Shown: positions 1 to 10,100 of the stretch, piece by piece
Layout: every line of letters starts with the position of its first letter
Position numbering within the stretch: the first letter of the stretch is position 1
Source of the DNA: Choanephora cucurbitarum
Lineage: Eukaryota; Mucoromycota; Mucoromycetes; Mucorales; Choanephoraceae
Direction of reading: 5' to 3'
DNA length: 34,771 nucleotides
Assembly: GCA_025331435.1 (NCBI GenBank)
Contig: JAIWNI010000173.1
Span: 1-34,771 of the forward strand
Translations under genes and position numbers: made by a program
The notes under the pieces: model-generated
The model's input: the letters and a program-made list of their open reading frames with translations, nothing else
Databases searched by the model: none
What the model was told of the DNA's origin: nothing

Positions 1-2960
1 TAATTGACAGAGCTGAAATCGATAAGCAACTATTCTTGATTACACTTGATATATGAATACAAAGTAGCTTTTTGCTCTCACAAAAACCTTAGTTTATGTG
101 AACCGAGGGAAACCTCAGTAACGATAAGTAAAAGGTTCTAAACTACAAGGTACGGTTTTGAAACAACAAGGTACGGTTTAATGGGACTGGTGAAAAAGTA
201 ATCTCTTATACACCACCAAGTTATGACCATGAAGATGTGATTGCCAATCACTAGAAGCTCTTTCTAAAAGCAACCGTAAGAACATTATGTTTTCATATGG
301 TCTTGCAGAAGAAATAAAAAAAAAAGAGAGAGATACAAATATAACCAAAAATCTAAAATCTTCTATATCAGTATGTCAATCATTATTTGACTTCCCAAAA
401 CCATCATGTAAGCACTGAGCTACATATATTCAGCTGAATACCAAAAACTCGGTCTCTTCATATACTTGCTATCTTTGAATATTCGTATCTCCATGAATCT
501 TCCAATTTTTATTTCCAAAACTCACAATGTGCTCTAAGTTATTTTTAATCATAGTATAGAGGCCAATATGAGGTTATACAGTATTATGAATATCGTATGA
601 TTTTTCTTGCCTACTAACATCAGTCTCTGTTAGCGGCTCGTTTGCTGTTTATTTATTTTTATCTTTTTCATATTCTTGCTTAGATCTCCCAATCTAATTA
701 TAAATTAATAAGCATCTAAAAATGCAGGAGCGTTTTCAGTTTTTAAGCACGTTTAGCTCAAAAAGTCTTGGTGTCAACAAGGTTCCAATGATTAAGTCAT
801 TATGCTTCTTTACAGGAAGAGAACTAATTATCAATTAAAGAGAAACTGCACAGCAGGTATCTCAAGAGATAAATATATGTGTTCATCAAAGAGACTATAT
901 ATCTATAAACTGTTTCATTGCAAAAAATCAGAAGAGATCTAGAGAAACATCTTAGTCATGTATTAAGAATGACTTACTTAGAAGCGGAATATCTCCCTTT
1001 TTTAATCCTTTTTTCTATTGAGCCTTCACTATATTTAAAATTAGAAAAGTCAAACCAAATATATAATTTATAGATTCGTCACTGAATAGAATGAATTACA
1101 TATGCTTCTTGTAAATAGAATTCATAGTTAAAAGCATTTTGAATCTTCAAAATAAAGTTATCTGAAAGCACCTGAACATAGTGAGAGATAAAAAACAAAG
1201 CTTGTTTGCTATCACTACATGCATCCTGTAGAGTACTGCATAAACTTTATTTTCTGTTACACTATTTCTTTGTATTTCTTCTTATTACCATTCCCGAACA
1301 AAGGATGCTTATGAAGGCTTCGAAACGAGAACAGCAGTTCTGTAAGCTGCTCGACCAAAGCAAATGAAACAAAGTCTTTTTCTCTCTTGCTGATACGTAT
1401 AGCTTGTTCAAGAGACATCAATAATGCTCAGACACTGCAAGAGATCGCAAGAACAAATCGGACTTTTTAAAACAAATGCGATTACAGCAACCATTGTTTC
1501 TCAGTTTGTTTTACACTGATTGTGTCTTTTGGTACCAGAAACGATTCTGAATTGCTTGCCAATTTGAATTTTGATAGAGATAGTCTTTTATCTTCTTTAT
1601 TGGTAGATATTTAAGTAGATAGAACAGAGATTATAAAGTAACTCATTAAGTAAAGGTGAAGGAATTCAACTTATCTAATTAAGTTGGCCAACATAATCCT
1701 GATGGGCTGTCCAAAAGCCAATAGTCTTGCTTTTTGGATGAAGCATTAACTCATGACAAGAATAAGGAAAATATAGACGGTGTAACATCACATGGAAAAC
1801 AAGTTAATGAGTTTACTTTTCAATTTTCTGATGAATTACTAATGTCAATAGTTCGGAACTACTCGACATATCATGTTGATTAGTCATAGAAAGTTATCTT
1901 CTTATAAAGACGGGCGGAACACTGTGTTTGGATGTTTTTAAGCGTGCCGTTGTTTGCAAGATCTTTTTTGCTTCTCCGAGTTAAGTCATACTAAAAAAAG
2001 GAGTTTTCTCTTGAGAACAAGCATACTACACGAAAAGACGATTGAGCGCATAGGTCTTAACCGAGTGCCAAAATGGAAGAAAGCATACGATATAGTTTCT
2101 TTGATAAGGCATAAACGAAGCCTAACCCTTTTTATACAGTTGATTAAAGTTGAATCAAGCTACATTTTCTTTCTGTCCTTGAATTGAGCTCTTTGATCTC
2201 TCTTTCTTTTCAACTGTTAAAATCCTGATCTACGTCTTCTTTGAATGCAGAGATGGGGCCAAGTATGAAACAAGAAGAGAACTTTTTGTTATGTTGTCAA
2301 GATAGTAATCAAGTTCTGGCATCCGGCAACTTTTTACCATAAATGATAACAACCGAATATATCAATTGTTGTAACCATTGCTTTTCAATCGAGAAAAAAA
2401 AACGCTCTTTCAAACAGCTTCTCCTTCCCAACTAGTGCATGGCCTTTGTACAAATTCTCTTTTCTTTTGCTATATGCATTACTAATAGATACAGGAAAAA
2501 TAGGTTGCATTTACACATGTTTATACGTATCACAGAAGGTCCCACATCTCCTCAATAAACATTCGCTCTTTTTTTCTATTGCTATAACCCTCAAGTAGCT
2601 AGGTTGAAGTTGGCGCCAAATATACCGTATGAACTTAACTTGAAGACTTTGACAAGAGGATAAAAAAAGACCATATTCTTTTACCGAAATTAATTTAATT
2701 GCAAGATTAAAAATAGACATATCATTTTTTTTTCTTTTATGGAAGTTGAACAAAAGAAACGTTTTTTATTGACTTTAAAGAGTGTTATTAAGTGTGACAT
2801 GTTGTCTACTTTGATCGCCATCGTGTGACATAAGTTCTTATTTGAGCCAATAATGATACTTGTATTTGATATTACAGGATCTGAAAGTAACACAAACTGG
2901 TCTGTGGCTGTACGTGCTCTGTTCCGAAAGAAAAGGACTTTAACAAATTAATTTCTGTCA
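1..2960. other. AT-rich region without a supportable gene
   Basis: No reading frame here looks like a protein gene. The longest frames (60-80 codons) have low-complexity composition, lack neighbours with splice sites that would join them into a longer product, and resemble no family I know. There are scattered poly-A/T runs but no long repeat, no LTR-like termini and no tRNA-like cloverleaf that I could see. It is the upstream flank of the secreted repeat-protein gene. A gene of many tiny exons, or a non-coding RNA, cannot be excluded from sequence alone. Confidence 0.55.
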
Positions 2961-2964
2961 ACAC

Positions 2965-3012
2965 ACTGGAACACAAGCGATCCAGTTACGCTGGCAACAG
3001 GTACTATAAATA
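2965..3012 (+). promoter_or_regulatory. Core promoter of the secreted repeat-protein gene: dyad plus TATA box
   Basis: A canonical TATAAATA lies at 3005-3012, about 96 bp before the ATG at 3108. Just upstream is an inverted repeat, ACTGGA (2965-2970) and TCCAGT (2981-2986), with a 10-bp spacer. A pyrimidine-rich leader of C and T runs follows and leads into ATTAAAAATG. The TATA assignment is well supported by sequence and spacing. A regulator binding the dyad is inference. Confidence 0.6.
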
Positions 3013-3107
3013 CAGCTTACCTTTTATCTGATTTTTTCTCTATTCTATCTATCTGACGCCTTCTATCTTCCTTTCTTTTTTCATATCTCTCTTTCCATTC
3101 ATTAAAA

Positions 3108-4919
3108 ATGAAAATCACTGCTGCTGCTCTCCTTGTCTTGGCTGCCACTTGTGTTTCTGCAATTTCTTCTTCTCCTGACGCAGCCAACAAATCTCTTGAC
3201 ACAAATTTACTCAACGATTTTGTCGATGTTTCTCCCCTTTTGTCTAAGCGTACTTTTGTTTGTCCTTGTCAATCAAACAACAACTTGATTGATGCTCTTA
3301 TGGGAAATCTCAAGGCTGATCTTGATGCTCGTGTATTTGCTCCAATTTCTGTTTCTGTAAGCATAATCGAAAAAATTGAAGAATACATAACTAAATCTTT
3401 CCTTTCGTTTTTCTTATAGTTCTCTAAAGAAGCTACTGCCTCTATGGCTTTTGACTGGTTCCTTGGTGGTGTCCTTGATATCAGCGCTTCAACTGTCCAA
3501 AGCATCGAAGCTGCTGCTTCTGCTGCCTTAAGAGCCTCCTTCCAAGCTAGTCTCGAAGCTCAAATCAATGTCCAGATCTATGCTGTTCTTGAATCTAAAC
3601 TCCGTACCAAGTGTGGTGGACGTAAATTGACTGATGCTATGCTTGTCTCTATCTTATCTGAAATCTATGTCGAAGCAAGAACATTGATTCAAGCACGCCT
3701 TCCCGTTATTGGTGCTAAGTTACATGGTAAAGCTAACACCTGTGTTGGATCTGCTATTTCTGGTATCAAGAAGAATGTTCCTAGTCACATTCGACACCAA
3801 ATTGAAGCTGGTAACCGCTGGAGTATTAAGGGACACGGCCACGGCCACGGCCACGGTCACGGCCGCTTTGGAGCTGGTGCTCATCTTGGTGCTGGTGCTC
3901 ATCTTGGTGCTGGTGCTGGTCTTGGTGCCGGTGCTCACCTTGGTGCCAGTGCTGGTATTGGAGCTGGTGCTGGTTTAGGCGCTGGTGCTCACCTTGGTGC
4001 CGGTGCTGGTATTGGAGCTGGTGCTGGTTTAGGCGCTGGTGCTCACCTTGGTGCTGGTGCCGGTCTTGGTGCTGGTGCTGGTCTTGGTGCTGGTGCTGGT
4101 CTTGGAGCTGGTGCTCATCTTGGTGCTGGTGCCGGTCTTGGTGCTGGTGCTGGTTTAGGCGCTGGTGCTCACCTTGGTGCTGGTGCTGGTGGTCGAGGAC
4201 ACGGTCATGGTCATGTTGGCGGCAAGGCTGGTGCTCACGTTGGCGGCAAGGCCGGTGCTCACGTTGGCGGCAAGGCCGGTGCTCACGTTGGTGCTGGTGC
4301 TGGTGGTCGAGGACACGGTCATGGTCATGTTGGCGGTAAGGCTGGTGCTCACGTTGGCGGTAAGGCTGGTGCTCACGTTGGCGGTAAGGCTGGTGCTCAC
4401 GTTGGCGGTAAGGCCGGTGCTCACGTTGGCGGTAAGGCCGGTGCTCACGTTGGCGGTAAGGCCGGTGCTCACGTTGGCGGTAAGGCTGGCGCTCACGTTG
4501 GTGGTAAGGCCGGTGCTCACGTTGGCGGTAAGGCTGGTGCTCACGTTGGCGGTAAGGCTGGCGCTCACGTTGGCGGTAAGGCCGGTGCTCACGTTGGCGG
4601 TAAGGCTGGCGCTCACGTTGGTGGTAAGGCCGGTGCTCACGTTGGTGCTGGTGTTGGTGTTGGTGCTGGTGCTGGTGTTGGCGGTAAGGCCGGTGCTCAC
4701 GTTGGTGCTGGTGCTGGCCGTAGTGAAAGCTGCGGTTGTAATGCTAAGCGAAACACCATTGCCAAACGCGGCAACAACGAAAAGGTCACTTTTGAAGACG
4801 GTATTCAAGGCGATTTCGATGCTAAGGAAACCGTTGAAGCCTCTATCGATGCCGGTCTTAAGAACATTAGAAACTGGGATCAACAAGAGCTTGCCAAGAA
4901 GATTGTTGCCCATTTATAA
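3108..4919 (+). CDS. Secreted Gly/His/Ala repeat protein with Kex2-type sites (two exons)
   Basis: The gene is join(3108..3356, 3420..4919) and encodes 582 residues. The 63-nt intron (GTAAGC...TATAG) has an ACTAA-type branch sequence; splicing keeps the frame across S83/F84, and without it exon 1 stops at once. Residues 1-18 form a signal peptide ending VSA. A dibasic LSKR site follows at 45-48. Residues 49-220 are a helical, Ala-rich domain with C52, C54 and two later cysteines. Residues 221-231 are alternating Gly-His, 233-349 are [18 protein letters not shown] units, and 350-517 contain 17 GGKAGAHV octads (3+13+1) separated by [14 protein letters not shown] or GAGVGV linkers. A CGC motif at 521-523 and two KR sites (526-527, 532-533) precede a 49-residue acidic helical tail. 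I do not recognise the family. A cell-wall, matrix or metal-binding role is inference from the export signal and regular His/Lys spacing. Three tandem AATAAA-like signals lie downstream, and the next gene converges on it. Confidence 0.85.
4218..4715 (+). repeat. 24-bp coding minisatellite (GGKAGAHV octads)
   Basis: Seventeen 24-bp units inside exon 2 encode the octad GGKAGAHV: three at 4218-4289, thirteen at 4332-4643 and one near 4680-4703. Units differ mainly by silent third-position changes (GGC/GGT, GCT/GCC, GCC/GGC), so the protein repeat is more uniform than the DNA. That is the pattern expected when unit copy number turns over but the amino-acid sequence is maintained. The repeat keeps two other frames open over the same stretch; those are shadows. 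Confidence 0.9.
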
Positions 4920-5407
4920 GTTAGCTAATGCAGGCGTATCGATTTTCATTGTACACATTACATTATATACCTCTTAATAATTGATAATCCTTTACACTTT
5001 ATGTATTGTTCAACATTCTCATGCACTGTTTAATTTTCGAATGTAAATCATAATAAAACCTCTTTTTATTATTTGAAATAAAATGCTGTCAAGCGATTTT
5101 ATTGTTGCGCTGTAATTAGAAATTCTTTTATCATAAAGCGCTTTTGCATATGTATCCATTTCGTTGTTTGTTCTTAAACTGATAAAGACGTCGTATACTG
5201 GTATTTAGAACAAAGTCCTACCAAAGAAGAGGAACTTGTTAGAGCGCTTTAGCACTGTATCAAAGTTCTTGTGTCGTCCGCTAACGTCAAGGCAGTTACA
5301 TTACTCAAGCAAGAACTAAAAATGGCTCAAGGTAGAGTCGAATTTTAAACTAGTTGTCTTGAATACATCAATTGCAATACAAGCTGTTTATTTAGAACCT
5401 GTGTGGT
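4920..5407. other. Convergent 3' intergenic region
   Basis: This AT-rich stretch lies between two genes that point at each other. AATAAA-type poly(A) signals occur around 4976, 5050 and 5078 for the plus-strand gene. No reading frame of note and no repeat was seen. Confidence 0.6.
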
Positions 5408-6662
5408 CTATAAATGCTGCTTTTCAAAATCTTGCATGAATTGAATCAATGCGTCAACATCTTCTTCAGGAAGCGCGTTGTATATGCTTGCACGAATACC
5501 TCCTACTGAGCGATGACCTTTCAGCTGATGCATATTTCTAGCTTCAGCATCTTTTAAAAACTCTTTCTCCAATTCTTCTGATGATAATCTAAAAACTACG
5601 TTCATTTTGCTTCTACAATGAGGCTCAACGGGACACTTGTAAAGTTGGGATTGATCAATGCAAGCATAAAGCTTGCTTGCTTTACGTTGGTTCACTTCAC
5701 TAATTCCCTGCAATCCTCTTTTTTCTTTCAGCCATTCCAGTGTAAGTCCGACCATGTATATAGCAAAAGTAGGTGGGGTATTGTACATGGAGTCGTTGTC
5801 TGCAGCTGTTTTGAAATCCAGCATCAAAGGACGAACAGGGCCAACATTTAGGTCAGCCAGAAGATCGTTTCGGACAACAACAATAGTAACTCCAGCAGGC
5901 CCTAAGTTCTTTTGTGCACCACCATAAACAATACCATGCTTAGATACATCAACAGGACGAGACAAGAAGTTGCTAGAAACATCAGTTACGAGAGGAACTC
6001 GCGCATCAACTTCAGGGGTGAACTGGAATTCAACACCATGAACGGTCTCGTTATCGCAATAGTAAACATAAGCAACATTGTGCTTCTCAGGGTCGGTGAG
6101 GTTCCATTCTGATTGTGGCGGGATAGTGCCAAACTTGCCGCCGTTGATTTTTTTGACATCTAAAGCACGATTAACACGTACAGGATTGCCTGTTACAGTA
6201 GGCACTAATCGCTCGGCCTCTTGAGCAGCTTTACTAGACCAACTTCCAGTGACAATATAGTCAACCACAATTTCTTCGCCTTCTTTGCCTTGTTTCTTTA
6301 GTTCCTCCTGCTTATGAGCCACCAAATTATAAAAAACAGAAGCAAATTCAGTGGTAGCACCACCTTGCATGAACAAGATAGAATAGTGGTCGGGGATATT
6401 CATGAGTTCTGTCAAGTCATTCTTTGTCTTTTCTAAAATTGACCCAAAGGCTTTAGAGCGATGAGAGAGCTCCATAACAGACATCCCAGTATCGTTGACA
6501 TTAAGAAACTCTTTCTGAGCTTTTAACAAAACTTCTTGTGGACTAGAGATTCAAAGAAAGTAGAAATAAAAGTTAGTGTTTCAGTAAGTGCAAGAACTTG
6601 CTTCAATTTAGTTGTTACATTTTAGCAGGGCCAGCACCAAAGTTGAGGACGTGAGAAGACAT
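5408..6662 (-). CDS. SER1: Phosphoserine aminotransferase, two exons
   Basis: The enzyme converts 3-phosphohydroxypyruvate and glutamate to phosphoserine and 2-oxoglutarate with PLP, the second step of serine synthesis from glycolysis. The gene is complement(join(5408..6542, 6619..6662)) and encodes 392 residues, about the usual length. Exon 1 starts with ATG at 6662 and gives MSSHVLNFGAGPAK; the 76-nt intron (GTAACA...CTAG) splits codon 15 and splicing yields the family signature GAGPAKIPQEV. Other class-V aminotransferase landmarks are SHRSKAF, MQGGATTEF, TDVSSNFLSRPVD, the PLP-lysine motif GGAQKNLGPAG (Lys226) and the C-terminal GHRSVGGIRASIYNA. Reading from the first codon of the open exon-2 frame would need a TTG start and lose the phosphate-binding N terminus, so I chose the spliced model. 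All key residues are present, so it should be functional. Equivalents are bacterial serC and yeast SER1. Confidence 0.96.
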
Positions 6663-6822
6663 AATATAAAGCTGAAGGGGAAAAAAATAAATTGATTGAA
6701 AATCCAAAGATCAGAGATATCCTTTCTGTGTGACTTAAAATTATGTGTCATAATTTCTCTGATTTGCTTTTGCTTAGCAGCTAATCAGAGAAGACCTTAA
6801 TTTAAATCCAGCTTCTGCAATA
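6663..6822 (-). promoter_or_regulatory. Phosphoserine aminotransferase promoter region
   Basis: The gene reads leftward from 6662, so this stretch is its upstream flank. A TTTATATT sequence abuts the ATG. At 6738-6756 there is a perfect 8-bp dyad with a 3-bp spacer (AAATTATG-TGT-CATAATTT). Next to it, TGACTTA (6731-6737) differs by one base from the Gcn4/Cpc1 site TGACTCA that controls amino-acid synthesis genes in other fungi. Regulation through either is inference. The gypsy element is inserted about 160 bp upstream of the start codon, so the native promoter may be truncated or influenced by the LTR. Confidence 0.35.
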
Positions 6823-6826
6823 ATTT

Positions 6827-7156
6827 TGAAATATTGGGATTTGTTTCGGATTGGATTTGGAGATAGAATTTAACTAGTCTGTAATATATTTAAGATAATA
6901 TATATAGTAAAAAAGCTTTATTGGATAAGTATATGATATGATATTGATATTGTAAAAAAAAATGGCTTACTTTTTCTAATTCTCGAGTTATGTTTGAGAC
7001 AAAATCCGAAGAAAGAACAAAGTAATAAAATAAAGGATAAATATATAAAGGATTGTACTATAGGTGTAACAGATACACAAGAAGACAGAGAAGTAACCAG
7101 AAAAGAAAAGGGCAAATCGATGATTCCCTAAATACACACCATTTTACCACCTTTCA
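6827..7156 (-). repeat. 3' LTR of the gypsy element
   Basis: A 330-bp terminal repeat that reads identical to 11954-12283 and begins and ends with the TG...CA inverted dinucleotides. On the element's sense strand its left border follows the purine-rich AAGAGGGGGATGAC (7157-7170, complement), the expected polypurine tract for plus-strand priming. It ends about 165 bp from the start codon of the aminotransferase gene. Confidence 0.95.
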
Positions 7157-7170
7157 GTCATCCCCCTCTT
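7157..7170 (-). promoter_or_regulatory. Polypurine tract of the gypsy element
   Basis: Read on the minus strand this is AAGAGGGGGATGAC, directly abutting the 3' LTR and overlapping the gag-pol stop codon. Its purine richness and position match the plus-strand primer site of LTR retrotransposons. Confidence 0.7.
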
Positions 7171-10100
7171 AAGCCTTGAATATATTTAATGCTTGATTCT
7201 TTCTTGCATTAAATTTCTTCAAATGGTTGCCATTGACTGCTCTCTTAATCTTTTGACCTTGATGATTCATCAAGATATATGTATTGTTGTGAAATTTGCC
7301 TAGGATTACATATACGTGGTCTTGGTAGTTTGCATCCAGCTTATTCTTCTTGATTGCTTTGGTCCTAATAACTTGATCACCAATTTCTAATTTGGTCTTC
7401 GCTGCTTCTTTCCTTTCTTGACGAGCAAAATACGCTTCTTCATCACCCAGTCTCTTGTCCAACAATAAGTACAGTCTTTCTATACCTAGTTTTCTACCAA
7501 GTGTTTGCAATGGATCGTTATCTGTTGACCTAGGCGGTACTCCATATAGGGCTTCGAAGGGTGATATACCAAATGTCTTGTGAACTTTCGTTCGATAGGC
7601 GTACAATATGACCGGCAGGTATGTGTCCCAATTCTTAGGATTATTTTCCACCATTTTCCTGATACCTCGGACCAAGACCCCGTTCAAATGTTCTACTTTT
7701 CCGTTTGTTTGTGGATGATATGGTGCTGCGAACTGGTGAGTTGTGTTGACGAACTGGACGAATTTTTCTACTTCTTCGCTTGTAAAGTGGGTGCCGTTAT
7801 CGGATAATAACTTTGCACTGGGACCAAAGTTACAGAAGATGTCTTCGTACAAGAACTTCACCGTAGTATCAGAATCGGCTCTTCTTACTGCCTTGGCGAT
7901 AGGCCAACCGGTATAGTATTCCACTGCGGTAATGATATACTTGTTTTTTCTGTCACTGGTGGGAAATGGCCCCACATAATCTATGGCAAACCTTTCAAAT
8001 AGGTTCTTAATTGGAACGATCCCTTTTGATTCTAATTTGTTGGGCAAATAAGAATGAATTTGACATTCTTCGCAAGTCTTGACGTATTCTTTTACTGTCT
8101 GGTAAGCTTCCGGCCACCAATATTGGCTGTACAGACGTTGCCAGGTTGCTTCCTGACCAAAATGGCCATGTCCATCGTGCACTTCTTTCAATATCTTCTC
8201 CCTTTCTTCATAGGTGGGCACCTTCACGTATCTATCACCAACTTTGCGTAACAACGACTTTTCTTTTCCTAATCTAAACCTGGAGAGATTTCGATGTTTC
8301 TTGTCACCAGTATTTTCTCCATTTGCTTCTTTTTGTAATGCCTCATGTATTTGTGCTAAGTGAGTCTCATATCTTTCTTCTACTCTTTCAATCAACCAAG
8401 AATTGTATAGATGGTAGTCGGGTGATTCTTCATCTCCTTCTTCTAGTTTCATAGGCGGGTAACGTGACATAACGTCAGCAGCGATGTTCCTCTTCCCAGG
8501 CAAGTGCTGTACTTGGTATTTGAATTCTTGTACTGCTACTATCCATCGTTGCAGACGGCTACCCGGATTTGATTTTGTAAACAAATATTTTACTGCGGTG
8601 CTGTCTGTAAGGATAACCAGCTCTTTATCCAACACATATCTTCTCAACCTGGACAACGCAAACACCAATGATAGACACTCCTTTTCAACCGTAGGGTAAT
8701 TGGATTCTGTAGGGGTCAACTTTCGTGAGAGGAAACAGACGGGTCTGTCTTCCATTATTTCTTGATCCCATTGCACCAGCACGGCTCCTATACCTAGATC
8801 ACTAGCATCACAATATAACTTGTATTGTGCCTTAGGATTTGGATACTTCAATTGTGTTGCATTACCAATAGCATTCTTAACTTCTTCAAAGGCTTCCTGG
8901 TGTTTTCGTTCCCATACAAACTTTGCGGCTTTCTTTAGAAGATCGTTCAAGGGACTAATTATATCGCTGAAACAATTGATATGGCGTCGATAAAAACCTG
9001 CTAAGGCGGAGAAGGCTCTAATGTCTGTTTTGTTTCTGGGCACAGGGAAGGCTATGACTTTATCTATATTTGCTTGACACGGCGCGATTCCTTGACTGGA
9101 TATAGAGAACCCAAGGACTTCGACCTCCTTGTTTGCAAATTGAGCTTTGGATGGTTTTACTGTCATATTCACTTCTGCTAATCTTTTTAACACCATAGCA
9201 ATATGCTGTAAATGTTCGTCAAATGTCTTCGAGTATATAGTTATATCATCGATATACGTCGTAACGAATTGATCAATAAAGTCTTGCATCGCCAGATAAA
9301 TGGCCCTAGAGAAGCAAGCAGGTCCATTCACAATCCCAAAAGGCATGACTTTGTAAGAATAACAACCCCACGGTGTAGTCATAGTCAGTTTGTGTATGCT
9401 GTCATCTTCAACTTGGATTTGGTTGAACCCTTTCAGAAGGTCTATTGTTGTGAAATATTTTGCACCTGCATATGACTCCATTAGGTGCGTTATAGATGGC
9501 AGAGGCCATGGATCCCTTTTCGTGATCGCATTCAATTCTTGGAACTGTACTACGAGTCTCCTTTCTTTCGTGTTCTTTTTTCCAACATACATGACAGGGA
9601 AAGCCCATCCGAAAGAATTTTTGCCTTCCTTGTTTGGGAGATGCATTGTAGGGACAATTTGACCGGTCTTCAACATTTTGTCAAGTTCCATTTTCAAGTC
9701 TTCTAGCTCGGAGTGCGACATGTATTTATTCGGTTTCTTGAGTATTGGTTGGTGGTCTCCTGTTTCGATGTGCAATTTTACTAGATGGGTTTGTTTAAGA
9801 TCATTATAATCTATTCCAAATACCACTAGGTAGTCCTTGAGTATGTTCAATAATTGATGCTTCTGATTCTCGTCCAATTCAATACATTCTCCTATTTTTG
9901 TCTCCAATACTTGTGTTTTCACTTCATCTGATGTGGGTTCAGTTGGATCCAATGGAACAATTGCCTGGTCATTATATCTTTCATTAGCCATAGTGTAGTA
10001 TGTTTCACCCTCATCTTTACAAGGAATAACAAGGTAACTTTCGTAATAGGAGTCATATGTATCGTCCTCATTAGATCCGTCTTCATCCGAAGTGTAGTCT

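Noticed and set aside
1954..2187. 77-codon open frame in the left AT-rich region
   Set aside because: Basic, low-complexity composition, no family resemblance, no promoter or splice context; consistent with chance.
4218..4715. Regular short repeats resembling a CRISPR array
   Set aside because: The 24-bp units are contiguous, without unique spacers, and are in frame within a coding exon.
4155..4977. Long open frames in the other plus frame and on the minus strand over the repeat gene
   Set aside because: They exist only because the 24-bp repeat lacks stops in several frames; the spliced frame with signal peptide is the gene.
6529..6542. Single-exon phosphoserine aminotransferase starting at the first codon of the open frame
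   Set aside because: It would need TTG as start and omit the conserved GAGPAK motif, which is found in an upstream exon with good splice sites.
6918..7115. 65-codon open frame in each LTR
   Set aside because: Lies wholly inside the LTR, starts within sequence that also serves as U3/R, and matches no LTR-encoded protein known to me; identity between copies just reflects LTR identity.
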